The position numbers and the translations under genes are program-made. Below the pieces are notes generated by a model. That model did no database searches. It saw only the letters and a program-made list of their open reading frames with translations, and was not told where the DNA came from. 64,000 nt of DNA from Brevundimonas sp. (GTDB lineage Bacteria > Pseudomonadota > Alphaproteobacteria > Caulobacterales > Caulobacteraceae), in assembly GCF_029946145.1 (NCBI RefSeq), contig NZ_JAQSDY010000030.1, positions 1 through 64,000 of the forward strand. The letters run 5' to 3'. This document shows positions 28,988-40,536 of this stretch, in pieces (positions within the stretch are counted from its first letter, which is position 1; each line of letters opens with the position of its first letter).

Positions 28988-29665
28988 CTACGCGCTGGCG
29001 TCGCTGGTGATCAGCAGCGGGACGAGGCTGGCATTGGGCAGGATCGACCTGGCCCAGGTGCCGCTGCCCCACGACCAGCCCTGATTGATGTCGAAGGACA
29101 CCGCCCGGGTCTGGGCCGCCGTCAGGTCGACCAGCACGCCGGACGAGAAGCATTTGTACTGGACCGTGCCGGTGTTGACCGTGTTGGTGGCGAAAGTCAG
29201 CAGCACCCGCTCGATCGGGGCCACGACGTCCATCATGTTGCCGTTCAGCGGAATGGCGCACATCGGATTGGCCACGCCGTTGGTCAGCTGCGAGATGCCG
29301 CACGTCCACGGCTGCGGGCCCTGGTTCAGCACCGAGATCGCCGACTCCGTGCCGCCGCTGGCCGACATGAGATTGCCGTACTGGTCGACGTCGGCGGTAT
29401 CGCCCAGGTTCATGTCGATCGAATTCTGCGCGTTGACCGCGCCGCCCGAAATGATCTGGCTGGTGGAGATGTAGGCCTGGTACTGTTCTTGCCAGACCAC
29501 CTGGGTCGACGGCAGGAAGTTGTTGGTCTTGAACCAGACCAGGGGCGCGCCGCCCTGGATGGTGCTCTGGACCGCCTTGAAAGCATACAGGCTGAAGCCC
29601 TGGGTCTTGAGGGCGGTGATGGTGTCCGACGATAGGGCGATGTCGATCTCGTATGAGGTCGCCAT
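28988..29665 (-). CDS. Uncharacterised protein (225 aa; paralog of 27980-28663)
   Basis: APLVWFKTNNF, VLNQGPQPWTCGIS, CAIPLNGNMMDVVAPIERVLLTF, RAVSFDINQGWSWGSGTWA; RBS GGAGGAAA upstream of ATG. Confidence 0.8.
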   Translation of the reverse strand: MATSYEIDIALSSDTITALKTQGFSLYAFKAVQSTIQGGAPLVWFKTNNFLPSTQVVWQEQYQAYISTSQIISGGAVNAQNSIDMNLGDTADVDQYGNLMSASGGTESAISVLNQGPQPWTCGISQLTNGVANPMCAIPLNGNMMDVVAPIERVLLTFATNTVNTGTVQYKCFSSGVLVDLTAAQTRAVSFDINQGWSWGSGTWARSILPNASLVPLLITSDASA

Positions 29666-29820
29666 GGGTTTTCCTCCAAATGTCCCGGCGCGCTGGATCA
29701 GCCCGCCGCTGGTCACAGGACGCAACCAGTGAGAGAACTTTTGGTCCTTATTTCGATCTTTGCGAGCATAACCGATTGCGCGACGCGCAAGCAGCCGGCC
29801 AGTCGTTTGCGCCTCGCGCA

Positions 29821-30180
29821 TCAGGCGCGTGGATCGACCGCTTCGGTCAGGTCGAGCAGGGCCCGGGCGGCGATCAGGGCCCGGCCAGACGGCAGTCCCG
29901 GGAACAGCTCCCGCGCCAGGCGCTCGACGGCGGGGGCCGCTTCCCGATGCGCGTCGATATGACCCCGGCCGGTGACGAGCCAGTCCAGAGAGACGTCCAG
30001 CGTCTGGCTCAGCCTGATGGCGTTGGCGATCGAGATGGCCGGACCGCGGCGCCATCGGCTGATGGCGCTCTCGTCCACGCCCAGTTCGGCGGCCAGCGCT
30101 TGAAGCTTGCCGATCCGGCGCTGCCGCAGCGCCTCGCCCAGTCGTTCGGCCCAGGCCGAGGCTTCGGTGGAAACATGCAT
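29821..30180 (-). CDS. XRE-family transcriptional regulator
   Basis: LGEALRQRRIGKLQALAAELGVDESAISRWRRGPAISIANAIRLSQTLDVSLDWLVTGRG HTH. Confidence 0.85.
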   Translation of the reverse strand: MHVSTEASAWAERLGEALRQRRIGKLQALAAELGVDESAISRWRRGPAISIANAIRLSQTLDVSLDWLVTGRGHIDAHREAAPAVERLARELFPGLPSGRALIAARALLDLTEAVDPRA

Positions 30181-30195
30181 GTGAATCCTTCCCGC

Positions 30196-30228
30196 ATAGA
30201 TTGCGGATTGGGTCTACATACAATCTAT
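30196..30228. promoter_or_regulatory. Inverted repeat upstream of XRE gene (candidate operator)
   Basis: ATAGATTG ... CAATCTAT, 8-bp perfect arms, 17-nt spacer. Confidence 0.5.
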
Positions 30229-30232
30229 AGTT

Positions 30233-31663
30233 CTATACCGCCGTGCCGCCTACCGTCAGGCCGGTGATCTTCAGACTGGGCTGGCCGATGCCGACGGGGA
30301 CACCCTGGCCGCCCTTGCCGCAGACGCCGACGCCGGGGTCGAAGGCGAAGTCGTCGCCGATCATCTGCACCCGCTGCAGCGCCGTGGCGCCGTCGCCGAT
30401 CAGGGTCGCGCCGCGCACCGGGGCGGTGATCCTGCCGTCCTCGATCAGATAGGCCTCGGTGCACTGGAAGACGAATTTACCGTTGGTGATGTCGACCTGG
30501 CCGCCGCCGAAATTGGCGGCGTAGAGACCGCGCTTCGTCGAGGCGATCATGTCGGCCTGCTTGTCCCGGCCGCCTTCCATGAAGGTGTTGGTCATGCGCG
30601 GCATCGGCATGTGGGCGAAGGACTGGCGCCGGCCGTTGCCCGTGGCGCGGGCGCCCAGCTGGCGCGCCGACAGCCGGTCGTGCATCAGCCCGACCATGAT
30701 GCCATCCTCGATCAGGACGGTGCGCGAGGTCGGGGTGCCCTCATCGTCGACCGACAGCGATCCCCGGCGGCCGGCGATGGAGCCGTCGTCGACCACGGTG
30801 ACCCCCGGCGCGGCGACGCGCTTGCCCATCATGCCCGAAAAGACCGACGAGCCCTTGCGGTGGAAATCGCCCTCGAAGCCGTGGCCGATCGCCTCATGAA
30901 GCAGGACGCCGGGCCAGCCGGCGCCCAGAACCACGTCCATTTCGCCGGCCGGGCAGTCGACGGCCTCCAGATTGACCAAGGCCTGGCGCAGGGCTTCGTC
31001 GACCTGGCCCTGCCAGCGGTCGGGTGCGATCCAGGTCTCGAAGCCGGCGCGGCCGCCGGCCCCGGCCGATGCGCTCTCGCGCTTGCCGTTGGCTTCGACG
31101 GTGATGGAGACGTTCATCCGGACGAGTGGCCGCATGTCACGCACCAGCCGGCCGTCGCCGCGCAGGATCTCGATCTGACGGCGCTCGCCGATCAGGCTGG
31201 CCGAGACCTGCACGACACGCGGATCGCGGGCGCGGGCCCAGGCGTCGATCTCGGACAGCAGGGCGATCTTGTCGGAGAAGGCGGGCGAGGCGAGGGGATC
31301 GACCGCGTCGTAAAGCTGCTGGTTGGTGGCGCGCGGGGCTTCGGCGGTGACCCCGGCGTGGCCGGATTTGGCGAGGGAGGCGCTGTCGGCGGCGCGGCGG
31401 ATGGCGAGGCCGCTGATTTCGTTGGCGTGGGCGTAGCCGGCGGTCTCGCCCGCCACCACCCGCAGACCGAAGCCTTCGCTGGCGTCATAGGCCGCGGACT
31501 TCAGCCGGCCGTCATCGAAGACCAGCGATTCGCTCTCGGAGCGTTCGAGGAACAGCTCCCCGTCGTCGGCTCCCTGAAGTGCGCCTTGCAGGATGGACAG
31601 GGCTTCGTCGGCGCCGACGTCGGCGCTGTCGAGAATGGCGGGAGGCGATACGAGGACGGTCAT
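30233..31663 (-). CDS. tldD: Metalloprotease TldD
   Basis: GWPGVLLHEAIGHGFEGDFHRKGSSVFSGMMGKRVAAPGVTVVDDG; C-terminal GIGQPSLKITGLTVGGTAV. Confidence 0.95.
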   Translation of the reverse strand: MTVLVSPPAILDSADVGADEALSILQGALQGADDGELFLERSESESLVFDDGRLKSAAYDASEGFGLRVVAGETAGYAHANEISGLAIRRAADSASLAKSGHAGVTAEAPRATNQQLYDAVDPLASPAFSDKIALLSEIDAWARARDPRVVQVSASLIGERRQIEILRGDGRLVRDMRPLVRMNVSITVEANGKRESASAGAGGRAGFETWIAPDRWQGQVDEALRQALVNLEAVDCPAGEMDVVLGAGWPGVLLHEAIGHGFEGDFHRKGSSVFSGMMGKRVAAPGVTVVDDGSIAGRRGSLSVDDEGTPTSRTVLIEDGIMVGLMHDRLSARQLGARATGNGRRQSFAHMPMPRMTNTFMEGGRDKQADMIASTKRGLYAANFGGGQVDITNGKFVFQCTEAYLIEDGRITAPVRGATLIGDGATALQRVQMIGDDFAFDPGVGVCGKGGQGVPVGIGQPSLKITGLTVGGTAV

Positions 31664-31702
31664 GGGCCCTAAGTAGGGGCTGACCGCCCTCGCGTCACCG
31701 GG

Positions 31703-32455
31703 TCAGTTCTGGTCGATGTCGCCGGAACCGGAAATCGACTGCGTCAGACTGGCGGGCCGGCGGGTCAGATCGACGTCGCCCGAGCCGGAAATGTCGATCC
31801 GGGCCGAACCGGTCGGACCGACGCGGACGTCTCCCGATCCGGAGGTGTCGACGCTGGCGTCAGTGGTCCGGAGCGCCGACAGGTCGGAATCGCCCGAACC
31901 GTTGACGTCGATCGTCGCGATCTGCGTCTGGCCGGCGGCGTCGACGTCGCCCGAACCTGAAATGTTCAGCTCGAATGTCGGCAGATCATAGGCCCGGATC
32001 GACAGGTCGGCCGAACTCTCCAGGTCGAAGGCCTTCACCGACGGGGCGGTGATCACCACTCTGAGCCGGCGATGGTTGCTCCAGCCGAACACGACGTGGT
32101 TGGTGCTGTCGTTGTCCCGGTCCCAGGTCAGGCGGCCGTCGATGAAGTTGACGCGGTCGACCATCGACTTGCGGCCGGTGATCACGACCGAGGGCGTGTC
32201 GCCCTGGATGTAGGTCACGTCGCCCGGGATCTCGACCGTCAGACGGTCGCCGCCGGTCCAGGCCAGGTTGCGGGTCACGGACGGGCTGTCGTCGCGTCTG
32301 TCGAAGGTGACCGTCTCGTATTCGTCGCCCTCGCGGAAGGTCCATTCCCAGCCGTTGCGGGCCAGGTCGTCTCCGCCGATGGCGGCGGCGCCGGACAGGG
32401 CGGCGATGCAGAGCACCAGACTGGCGCCCGTGATGATGAGAAGCGTGCGGATCAT
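31703..32455 (-). CDS. GIN-domain (DUF2807-like) putative auto-transporter adhesin head protein
   Basis: Repeated SGSGDVD/NGSGDSD strands typical of this beta-helical domain; signal peptide. Confidence 0.8.
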   Translation of the reverse strand: MIRTLLIITGASLVLCIAALSGAAAIGGDDLARNGWEWTFREGDEYETVTFDRRDDSPSVTRNLAWTGGDRLTVEIPGDVTYIQGDTPSVVITGRKSMVDRVNFIDGRLTWDRDNDSTNHVVFGWSNHRRLRVVITAPSVKAFDLESSADLSIRAYDLPTFELNISGSGDVDAAGQTQIATIDVNGSGDSDLSALRTTDASVDTSGSGDVRVGPTGSARIDISGSGDVDLTRRPASLTQSISGSGDIDQN

Positions 32456-32468
32456 GTCAGTTCCTCCC

Positions 32469-33053
32469 TCAGAACTTGCCATCGGCCGGGGTCTGTTCCC
32501 CCAGGGCCGGCTTCAGCAAACGGTAGTGCAGGCGCGCGTACCAGACGGTCGCGTTGACCAGCAGGATGGTGGCGATGGCGGTGAGCGCGCCCAGCGCGGT
32601 GGCGCCGGCCATCAGGCCGAGACCGCCGAGGATCGCCGTGATAGCGCCTCCCGGGAAGCCGGCGACGGGCCCGGCGATCATCACCGCGCCCCCGCCGATG
32701 AACAGGCCGACGGCGGCCATGAAGAAGCCGAACAGAACGCCGACCACGCTCATGAAGATGGGCAGCAGGATCAGCAGGTCGATCGCGCCCAGACCCAGGA
32801 CCGCGAACACGGCTCCGGCGGCGGCCGACGGGTTCTTCTCCTGATGCCAGCGCTGGGCGCCGGCCTCGGCGCGCAGTTCGCGGGCCAGGCGGTCGGGATC
32901 GCCCAGGGCGGCGGTGACCTCGGCTTCGGAGCGGCCGGCGGCGGCTCCGTCCTCGAAATGGGTCTCATAGTCCGAGGCGATGTCGGCGGCGGCGGCGGTC
33001 GGCATGCCGACCAGTCCCCGGCGCAACCGGCCCATGAATTCGGCGCGGGTCAT
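32469..33053 (-). CDS. DUF1700-like membrane protein
   Basis: MTRAEFMGRLRRGLVGMPTAAAADIASDYETHFEDG; multi-TM; paired with PadR gene. Confidence 0.8.
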   Translation of the reverse strand: MTRAEFMGRLRRGLVGMPTAAAADIASDYETHFEDGAAAGRSEAEVTAALGDPDRLARELRAEAGAQRWHQEKNPSAAAGAVFAVLGLGAIDLLILLPIFMSVVGVLFGFFMAAVGLFIGGGAVMIAGPVAGFPGGAITAILGGLGLMAGATALGALTAIATILLVNATVWYARLHYRLLKPALGEQTPADGKF

Positions 33054-33424
33054 AGTTCAGCTCCCTTGTCGGTTTTTTTCACGGCGGGCGCGGCGGCAGG
33101 CGCGGCGCCGTCGAGAACGGATTCCACCGCGCGGGCGAAGGCGCGCCACTCGGACGTCTGTGCGTCGAGCGCGGCGCGGCCGGCGTCGGTCAGGCGGTAG
33201 TATTTGCGGGACGGCCCGGACGCCGATTCGACCATATAGGTCTCGACCTGTCCGTCGGACTGCATCCGCCGCATCAGCGGGTAAATCGTCCCTTCGCCCA
33301 TGTCGATCGCGTCCGACAATGTCGCTGCGATCTCATAGGCATAGCTGTCATGCCGGTTCAGAAGCGCCAGCACGCATAGCGTCAGCACTCCCTTCTTCAA
33401 CTGTATCTCGATTGTTTCGGGCAC
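33050..33424 (-). CDS. PadR-family transcriptional regulator
   Basis: LKKGVLTLCVLALLNRHDSYAYEIAATLSDAIDMGEGTIYPLMRRMQSDGQVETYMVESASGPSRKYYRLTDAG. Confidence 0.9.
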   Translation of the reverse strand: MPETIEIQLKKGVLTLCVLALLNRHDSYAYEIAATLSDAIDMGEGTIYPLMRRMQSDGQVETYMVESASGPSRKYYRLTDAGRAALDAQTSEWRAFARAVESVLDGAAPAAAPAVKKTDKGAEL

Positions 33425-33440
33425 CTGGTGTCCTCCTTTG

Positions 33441-33506
33441 ATGACGAAGATGTATCGCAAGGTATCAGGTGACGCAAGGTAGCTGTCATAACATGACGAA
33501 GATGTA
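33441..33506. promoter_or_regulatory. Repeated motifs upstream of padR (candidate PadR operator)
   Basis: Direct repeats atgacgaagatgta (33441-33454, 33493-33506) and cgcaaggta (33457-33464, 33473-33481); tcgcaaggtatc recurs inverted near 34387. Confidence 0.5.
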
Positions 33507-33547
33507 ACGGAAGCGGGCGAGCCCCCGGACCCGCCCGCCACGACGCC

Positions 33548-34315
33548 CTACTGCCCGGACGCTTCGGGGGCGATCACGTGGATCACCTGACCGGCCGCGT
33601 TCAGGAATTCGATCGCGCCATAGCCCTCGGGCGTGATCGTCAGACGCAGTCGGGTCTGGTCCCGGGCGTCGTTCAGGGCCACGGCCGGCGCTCCATCCGC
33701 GCTGACGGTCAGGGCGATCCGTGTCGGGGTCGCTATGCCCGGGACCAACGAATTGCCCAGTCCCGGCTCACGCAGCAGCGGGGGCGCCTGGTTGATACCG
33801 AAGAAGACGCTTCCGTCCGGCATCACCCGCCAGCCGATCGCGTCCATGTTCGGGAAGTCCATGGCGATGACGGGTACGCCATCCCCCACGTCCTGAACTG
33901 CGAAGCCGCCGCGTTCCTGGCCCTTGGCGTTATACAGCAGGATGCCCGCGCCCGTGATTGCGCGTTGATACTCGATGCCGTCGATCACGGGGCCCGAGGT
34001 CCGTCCGGTCAGGGTCATGCGGATCGTCCCGTCGTCGCCGACGATATCGATCCGGCGGGCAGTGATCCGTTCGTGGTCCACAGTTTCGACGATGTGGCTC
34101 TCGGGGGTGCGCGTGACGATCATGCGCTCGAGCTGCTCGAGGGCCGGGCGTCGGAACTCCGGCGTGTCCAACGGCCGACCGGTGGCGTCCGGCGCTCTCG
34201 CCATATCCGGGTCCTGCGGGGTCGGGACGAGCCCGGCGGCGTGAACGGGCGCCGCCGCCGCCAGAAGCACGCTGGCCAGGCTGAAGGCGGAAATCATATG
34301 CGTTCCAGGGTTCAT
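33548..34315 (-). CDS. Hypothetical secreted protein
   Basis: Signal peptide MNPGTHMISAFSLASVLLAAAAPVHA; no recognised domain. Confidence 0.6.
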   Translation of the reverse strand: MNPGTHMISAFSLASVLLAAAAPVHAAGLVPTPQDPDMARAPDATGRPLDTPEFRRPALEQLERMIVTRTPESHIVETVDHERITARRIDIVGDDGTIRMTLTGRTSGPVIDGIEYQRAITGAGILLYNAKGQERGGFAVQDVGDGVPVIAMDFPNMDAIGWRVMPDGSVFFGINQAPPLLREPGLGNSLVPGIATPTRIALTVSADGAPAVALNDARDQTRLRLTITPEGYGAIEFLNAAGQVIHVIAPEASGQ

Positions 34316-34561
34316 TGTTCTCCTCCGGAGGTCGCCACCACAGGCTGGGGCGGCATGACGATCTCCGAAGGTGTCGTGCATAGCAAGATACCTTGCGAAA
34401 CCTGTATGTGATTTAATCCGTGCGCGACCGGCGGACGCGCGGCTGATCGCTTGGCAAGCGCGAGCCGATCCGATAGGGACCGGCCATCAACCGCGACAGC
34501 CCGCGAGGGCTTCGCGATCGGCTGCGACTGGTTCGCAATTTACTGCGACGAAACGGTATTC

Positions 34562-37289
<2,728 letters not shown>

Positions 37290-37303
37290 GAACTACCCAG
37301 CCC

Positions 37304-37443
37304 CGTCATCCTCGGGCTTGTCCCGAGGATCCATGACGGGATTGGCGCGATGGAATGCGAAGGGGGCTCAGGCGTCGGTGCGTCTGGGCCCTCGTCCGTT
37401 GCGACGGAAGAATGGGTCCTCGGGACAAGCCCGAGGACGACGG
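37304..37443. repeat. REP-like inverted repeat pair
   Basis: cgtcatcctcgggcttgtcccgaggatcca and inverted tgggtcctcgggacaagcccgaggacgacg. Confidence 0.75.
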
Positions 37444-37458
37444 AGTAGAAGGTAGCGG

Positions 37459-38427
37459 ATGCCCGCCGACGCCACGCCACCCGCGATCTCGATGGCCCAG
37501 CCGGAAGACTTCTTCCAGCTGCTGAAGCCGCGCGTGATGTCGCTGGTGATCTTCACCGCCGTCACCGGTCTGGTCGTGGCCGGCGGCGACATCGACTGGA
37601 TATCGGGCGTCATCGCCATCCTGTGCATCGCCGTGGGCGCCGGCGCGGCGGGGGCGCTGAACATGGCGCTGGAGGGCGAGACCGACGCCCTGATGCGGCG
37701 CACGCGGGGCCGCCCGGTCGCGGCGGGGCGCGTGAACAAGAACGATGCGATGACGTTCGGCGTCATCCTGTCGGTCTTCTCGGTCATGCTGCTGGGCATG
37801 ACGACCAACTGGCTGGCCGGCGGCCTGCTGCTGCTGACCATCGTCTATTACGCGGCCTTCTACACCCTGCTGCTGAAGCGTCGGACGCCCCAGAACATCG
37901 TCATCGGCGGGGCGGCGGGCGCCTTCCCGCCGGTGATCGGCTGGGCCGCGGCGACCGGCCAGGCGCCGTGGCAGGCGTGGCTGCTGTTCCTGATCATCTT
38001 CCTGTGGACCCCGCCGCACAGCTGGGCCCTGGCCCTGTATTCGGCGGGCGACTACGCCAAGGCGGGCATTCCGATGATGCCCGTGGCGCGCGGAGCGAAG
38101 AGCACCCGGCTGCAGATACTGCTCTACACCCTGGTCTTCGTGCCCGTGGCGGTCGCGCCGGGGCTGACGGGGATGGGCGGCCTTCTGTATCTGGCCGTGT
38201 CCATCATCGGGGGCCTGGGCTTCCTGTTCCTCGCCGCGCGCCTGTATCGCAGCCGCGCCGGCGACCAGCCCGACAAGGCCGAGGCCGTGGGACGAGAGGC
38301 CGCATTGTATGATGTCCGCGCCGAGGCCAAACCGGCGCGCAACCTGTTCGCCTTCTCGATCCTGTATCTGATGGCCCTGTTCGCGGCCCTGTTGGTCGAG
38401 AGCGTCGCCGCCATCCCTGGACTGTAA
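37459..38427 (+). CDS. ctaB: Protoheme IX farnesyltransferase
   Basis: UbiA-type [25 protein letters not shown]; multi-TM. Confidence 0.95.
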   Translation: MPADATPPAISMAQPEDFFQLLKPRVMSLVIFTAVTGLVVAGGDIDWISGVIAILCIAVGAGAAGALNMALEGETDALMRRTRGRPVAAGRVNKNDAMTFGVILSVFSVMLLGMTTNWLAGGLLLLTIVYYAAFYTLLLKRRTPQNIVIGGAAGAFPPVIGWAAATGQAPWQAWLLFLIIFLWTPPHSWALALYSAGDYAKAGIPMMPVARGAKSTRLQILLYTLVFVPVAVAPGLTGMGGLLYLAVSIIGGLGFLFLAARLYRSRAGDQPDKAEAVGREAALYDVRAEAKPARNLFAFSILYLMALFAALLVESVAAIPGL

Positions 38428-38432
38428 CCACC

Positions 38433-38612
38433 ATGACCCGCCTGACTCCGGAACAGCTGCAAGCCCGCAACAAGCGCAACCTGGCCATCGCCGGGGCGCT
38501 GGTCGTCTTCATCGTGCTGGTGTTCGGCGTGACCGTGCTGAACCTGAAGCGCAATCTGGACGCCCGCGCCGACGCGATCGCCGAGGGCCGTCCGGTCGGC
38601 TACGCCGGATGA
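38433..38612 (+). CDS. Small cox-cluster membrane protein (CoxF-like)
   Basis: 59-aa single-TM ORF whose stop overlaps the ctaG start (ATGA). Confidence 0.7.
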   Translation: MTRLTPEQLQARNKRNLAIAGALVVFIVLVFGVTVLNLKRNLDARADAIAEGRPVGYAG

Positions 38613-39187
38613 AACTGTCCCGTAACGCCATCGCCATCGCCTGCGCCGTGGGCGTCATGGGCATGACCGGCGCGGCCTTCGCGGCGGTGCCGCTGTACCG
38701 CATGTTCTGTCAGGTGACCGGCTTCGACGGCACGGTCCGCAAGGCCGAGAAAGCGCCCGACCACATGCTGGACGAGACGGTGCTGATTCGTTTCGACACC
38801 AATGTCCGCGACCTGCCGATGACCTTCCGCGCGGAACAGGTCAGCCAGCGGGTGCGAATCGGCGAGACCGGCATGGCCTATTTCGACGTGACGAACACCT
38901 CGGACCAGCCGATCCACGCCACGGCGTCCTACAATGTCGTGCCCGAACGGGCGGGCCCGTATTTTCAGAAACTGCAGTGCTTCTGCTTCGAGGGGCAGAC
39001 GATCCAGCCCGGCGAGACCCTGAAATTCCCGGTCCAGTATTTCGTCGCGCCCGAGATGGCGACGGATCGCGAGAGCCGCGGCGTCCGCGAAATCACCCTC
39101 AGCTACACCTTCTATCCGACCCGGCCCGCCGAACTGGCGTCCAACGCCGGCCAAGCGGCTCGCCAACCCTCTGGCGCAGCCGGATAG
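38609..39187 (+). CDS. ctaG: Cytochrome c oxidase assembly protein CtaG/Cox11
   Basis: AAVPLYRMFCQVTGFDGT; LQCFCFEGQTIQPGE copper motif. Confidence 0.95.
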   Translation: MKLSRNAIAIACAVGVMGMTGAAFAAVPLYRMFCQVTGFDGTVRKAEKAPDHMLDETVLIRFDTNVRDLPMTFRAEQVSQRVRIGETGMAYFDVTNTSDQPIHATASYNVVPERAGPYFQKLQCFCFEGQTIQPGETLKFPVQYFVAPEMATDRESRGVREITLSYTFYPTRPAELASNAGQAARQPSGAAG

Positions 39188-39238
39188 CGGACGCTATAGC
39201 CTGCCGCATACGTATCTCGACCACTTCAAGAGACCCTG

Positions 39239-40147
39239 ATGGCCGACGCTCACGCCACTCCGCACCACGACTATCACCTGGTGAACCCCAGCCCCTGGCC
39301 GCTGGTCGCTTCCATCGCCGTCACGACCATGATGGTCGGGGCCGTGGTCTGGATGAAGGGTCTGGTCGGCGAGGACGCCGGTCAGGTCGCCGCCGCCCTT
39401 CTGGCCAAGGGCGACAAGGCCCTGTTCTTCGCCGGTTTCGCCGGCGTGCTGGTGTCGATGTTCGGCTGGTGGGCCGACGTGATCAAGGAGAGCAAGGCGG
39501 GTGATCACACGCCGGTCGTCTCCCTCGGCCTGCGCTACGGCATGATGCTGTTCATCGCCTCGGAGGTGATGTTCTTCGTGGCCTTCTTCTGGATGTTCTT
39601 CGAGATGGCGGTCTTCAACGAAGCCCGCGCCCACATTCCGGAAGTCAGCAACTGGGCCAACACGGCCGCCGCCTGGTCGACCTGGCCGCCCAAGGGCGTC
39701 GAGACGCTGGACGCCTGGCAGTTGCCGCTGCTGAACACCGTGATCCTGCTGCTGTCGGGCACGACCGTCACCTGGGCGCACCACGCGCTGCAGGTCGGCG
39801 ACCGCAAGGCCGCCAAGATCGGCCTGGCCATCACCGTCGCCCTCGGCATCCTGTTCACCGCGGTTCAGGCCTATGAGTACCAGCACATCATCCACGAGAA
39901 CCTGTTCTTCAACGAGGAAGCGGCGAACTCGGGCCTCTACGGTTCGATCTTCTTCATGGCGACCGGCTTCCACGGCTTCCACGTCCTGATCGGCACCATC
40001 TTCCTGATCGTCTGCCTGCTTCGCCTTCTGGCCGGCCAGATGAGCCCGGCCAAGCATTTCGGCTTCGAAGCCGCGGCCTGGTACTGGCATTTCGTGGACG
40101 TGGTCTGGCTGTTCCTCTTCGCCTTCGTCTACGTCACCTTCGGGTGA
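39239..40147 (+). CDS. ctaE: Cytochrome c oxidase subunit III
   Basis: HDYHLVNPSPWPL; GFHGFHVLIGTIFL; WYWHFVDVVWLFLFAFVYV. Confidence 0.97.
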   Translation: MADAHATPHHDYHLVNPSPWPLVASIAVTTMMVGAVVWMKGLVGEDAGQVAAALLAKGDKALFFAGFAGVLVSMFGWWADVIKESKAGDHTPVVSLGLRYGMMLFIASEVMFFVAFFWMFFEMAVFNEARAHIPEVSNWANTAAAWSTWPPKGVETLDAWQLPLLNTVILLLSGTTVTWAHHALQVGDRKAAKIGLAITVALGILFTAVQAYEYQHIIHENLFFNEEAANSGLYGSIFFMATGFHGFHVLIGTIFLIVCLLRLLAGQMSPAKHFGFEAAAWYWHFVDVVWLFLFAFVYVTFG

Positions 40148-40536
40148 CGGAAGGCCCCACAGGGCTTGATCCTCAACCGGCGCGGGTCGATCCGATCCGC
40201 GCCGGACTTCTTTGCCGCTGTCCCAACTGCGGCAAGGGTCCGCTGTTCGCCGGCTTCCTGAAGGTGGTCGAGCGCTGCGCGGTCTGCGGCTTCGACTTCA
40301 CCCGGATGAACACGGGAGACGGCGCCGCCATCTTCGTGATGCAGATCGCCGGCGGGATCGTGGTGTTCGGGGCCCTGTTCATCCAGATCGCTTACAATCC
40401 GCCGATATGGGCCATGCTGGCCGTCGCCCTGCCGCTGACGGCGGCGCTGTCGATCGGGTTGATGCGCCCGGGCAAGGGCGTGATGATCGCCCTGCAGATG
40501 CGCAACAAGGCTGGCCAGGCGCGCAATGACGATTGA
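40144..40536 (+). CDS. DUF983 family protein
   Basis: CRCPNCGKGPLFAGFLKVVERCAVCGFDF. Confidence 0.88.
   Translation: MTEGPTGLDPQPARVDPIRAGLLCRCPNCGKGPLFAGFLKVVERCAVCGFDFTRMNTGDGAAIFVMQIAGGIVVFGALFIQIAYNPPIWAMLAVALPLTAALSIGLMRPGKGVMIALQMRNKAGQARNDD

Noticed and set aside
31703-32000. Repeated cgcccgaaccggaaat-like units that could suggest a short tandem repeat or CRISPR
   Set aside because: Explained by SGSGD repeats of the GIN-domain protein; no regular spacer-repeat structure.
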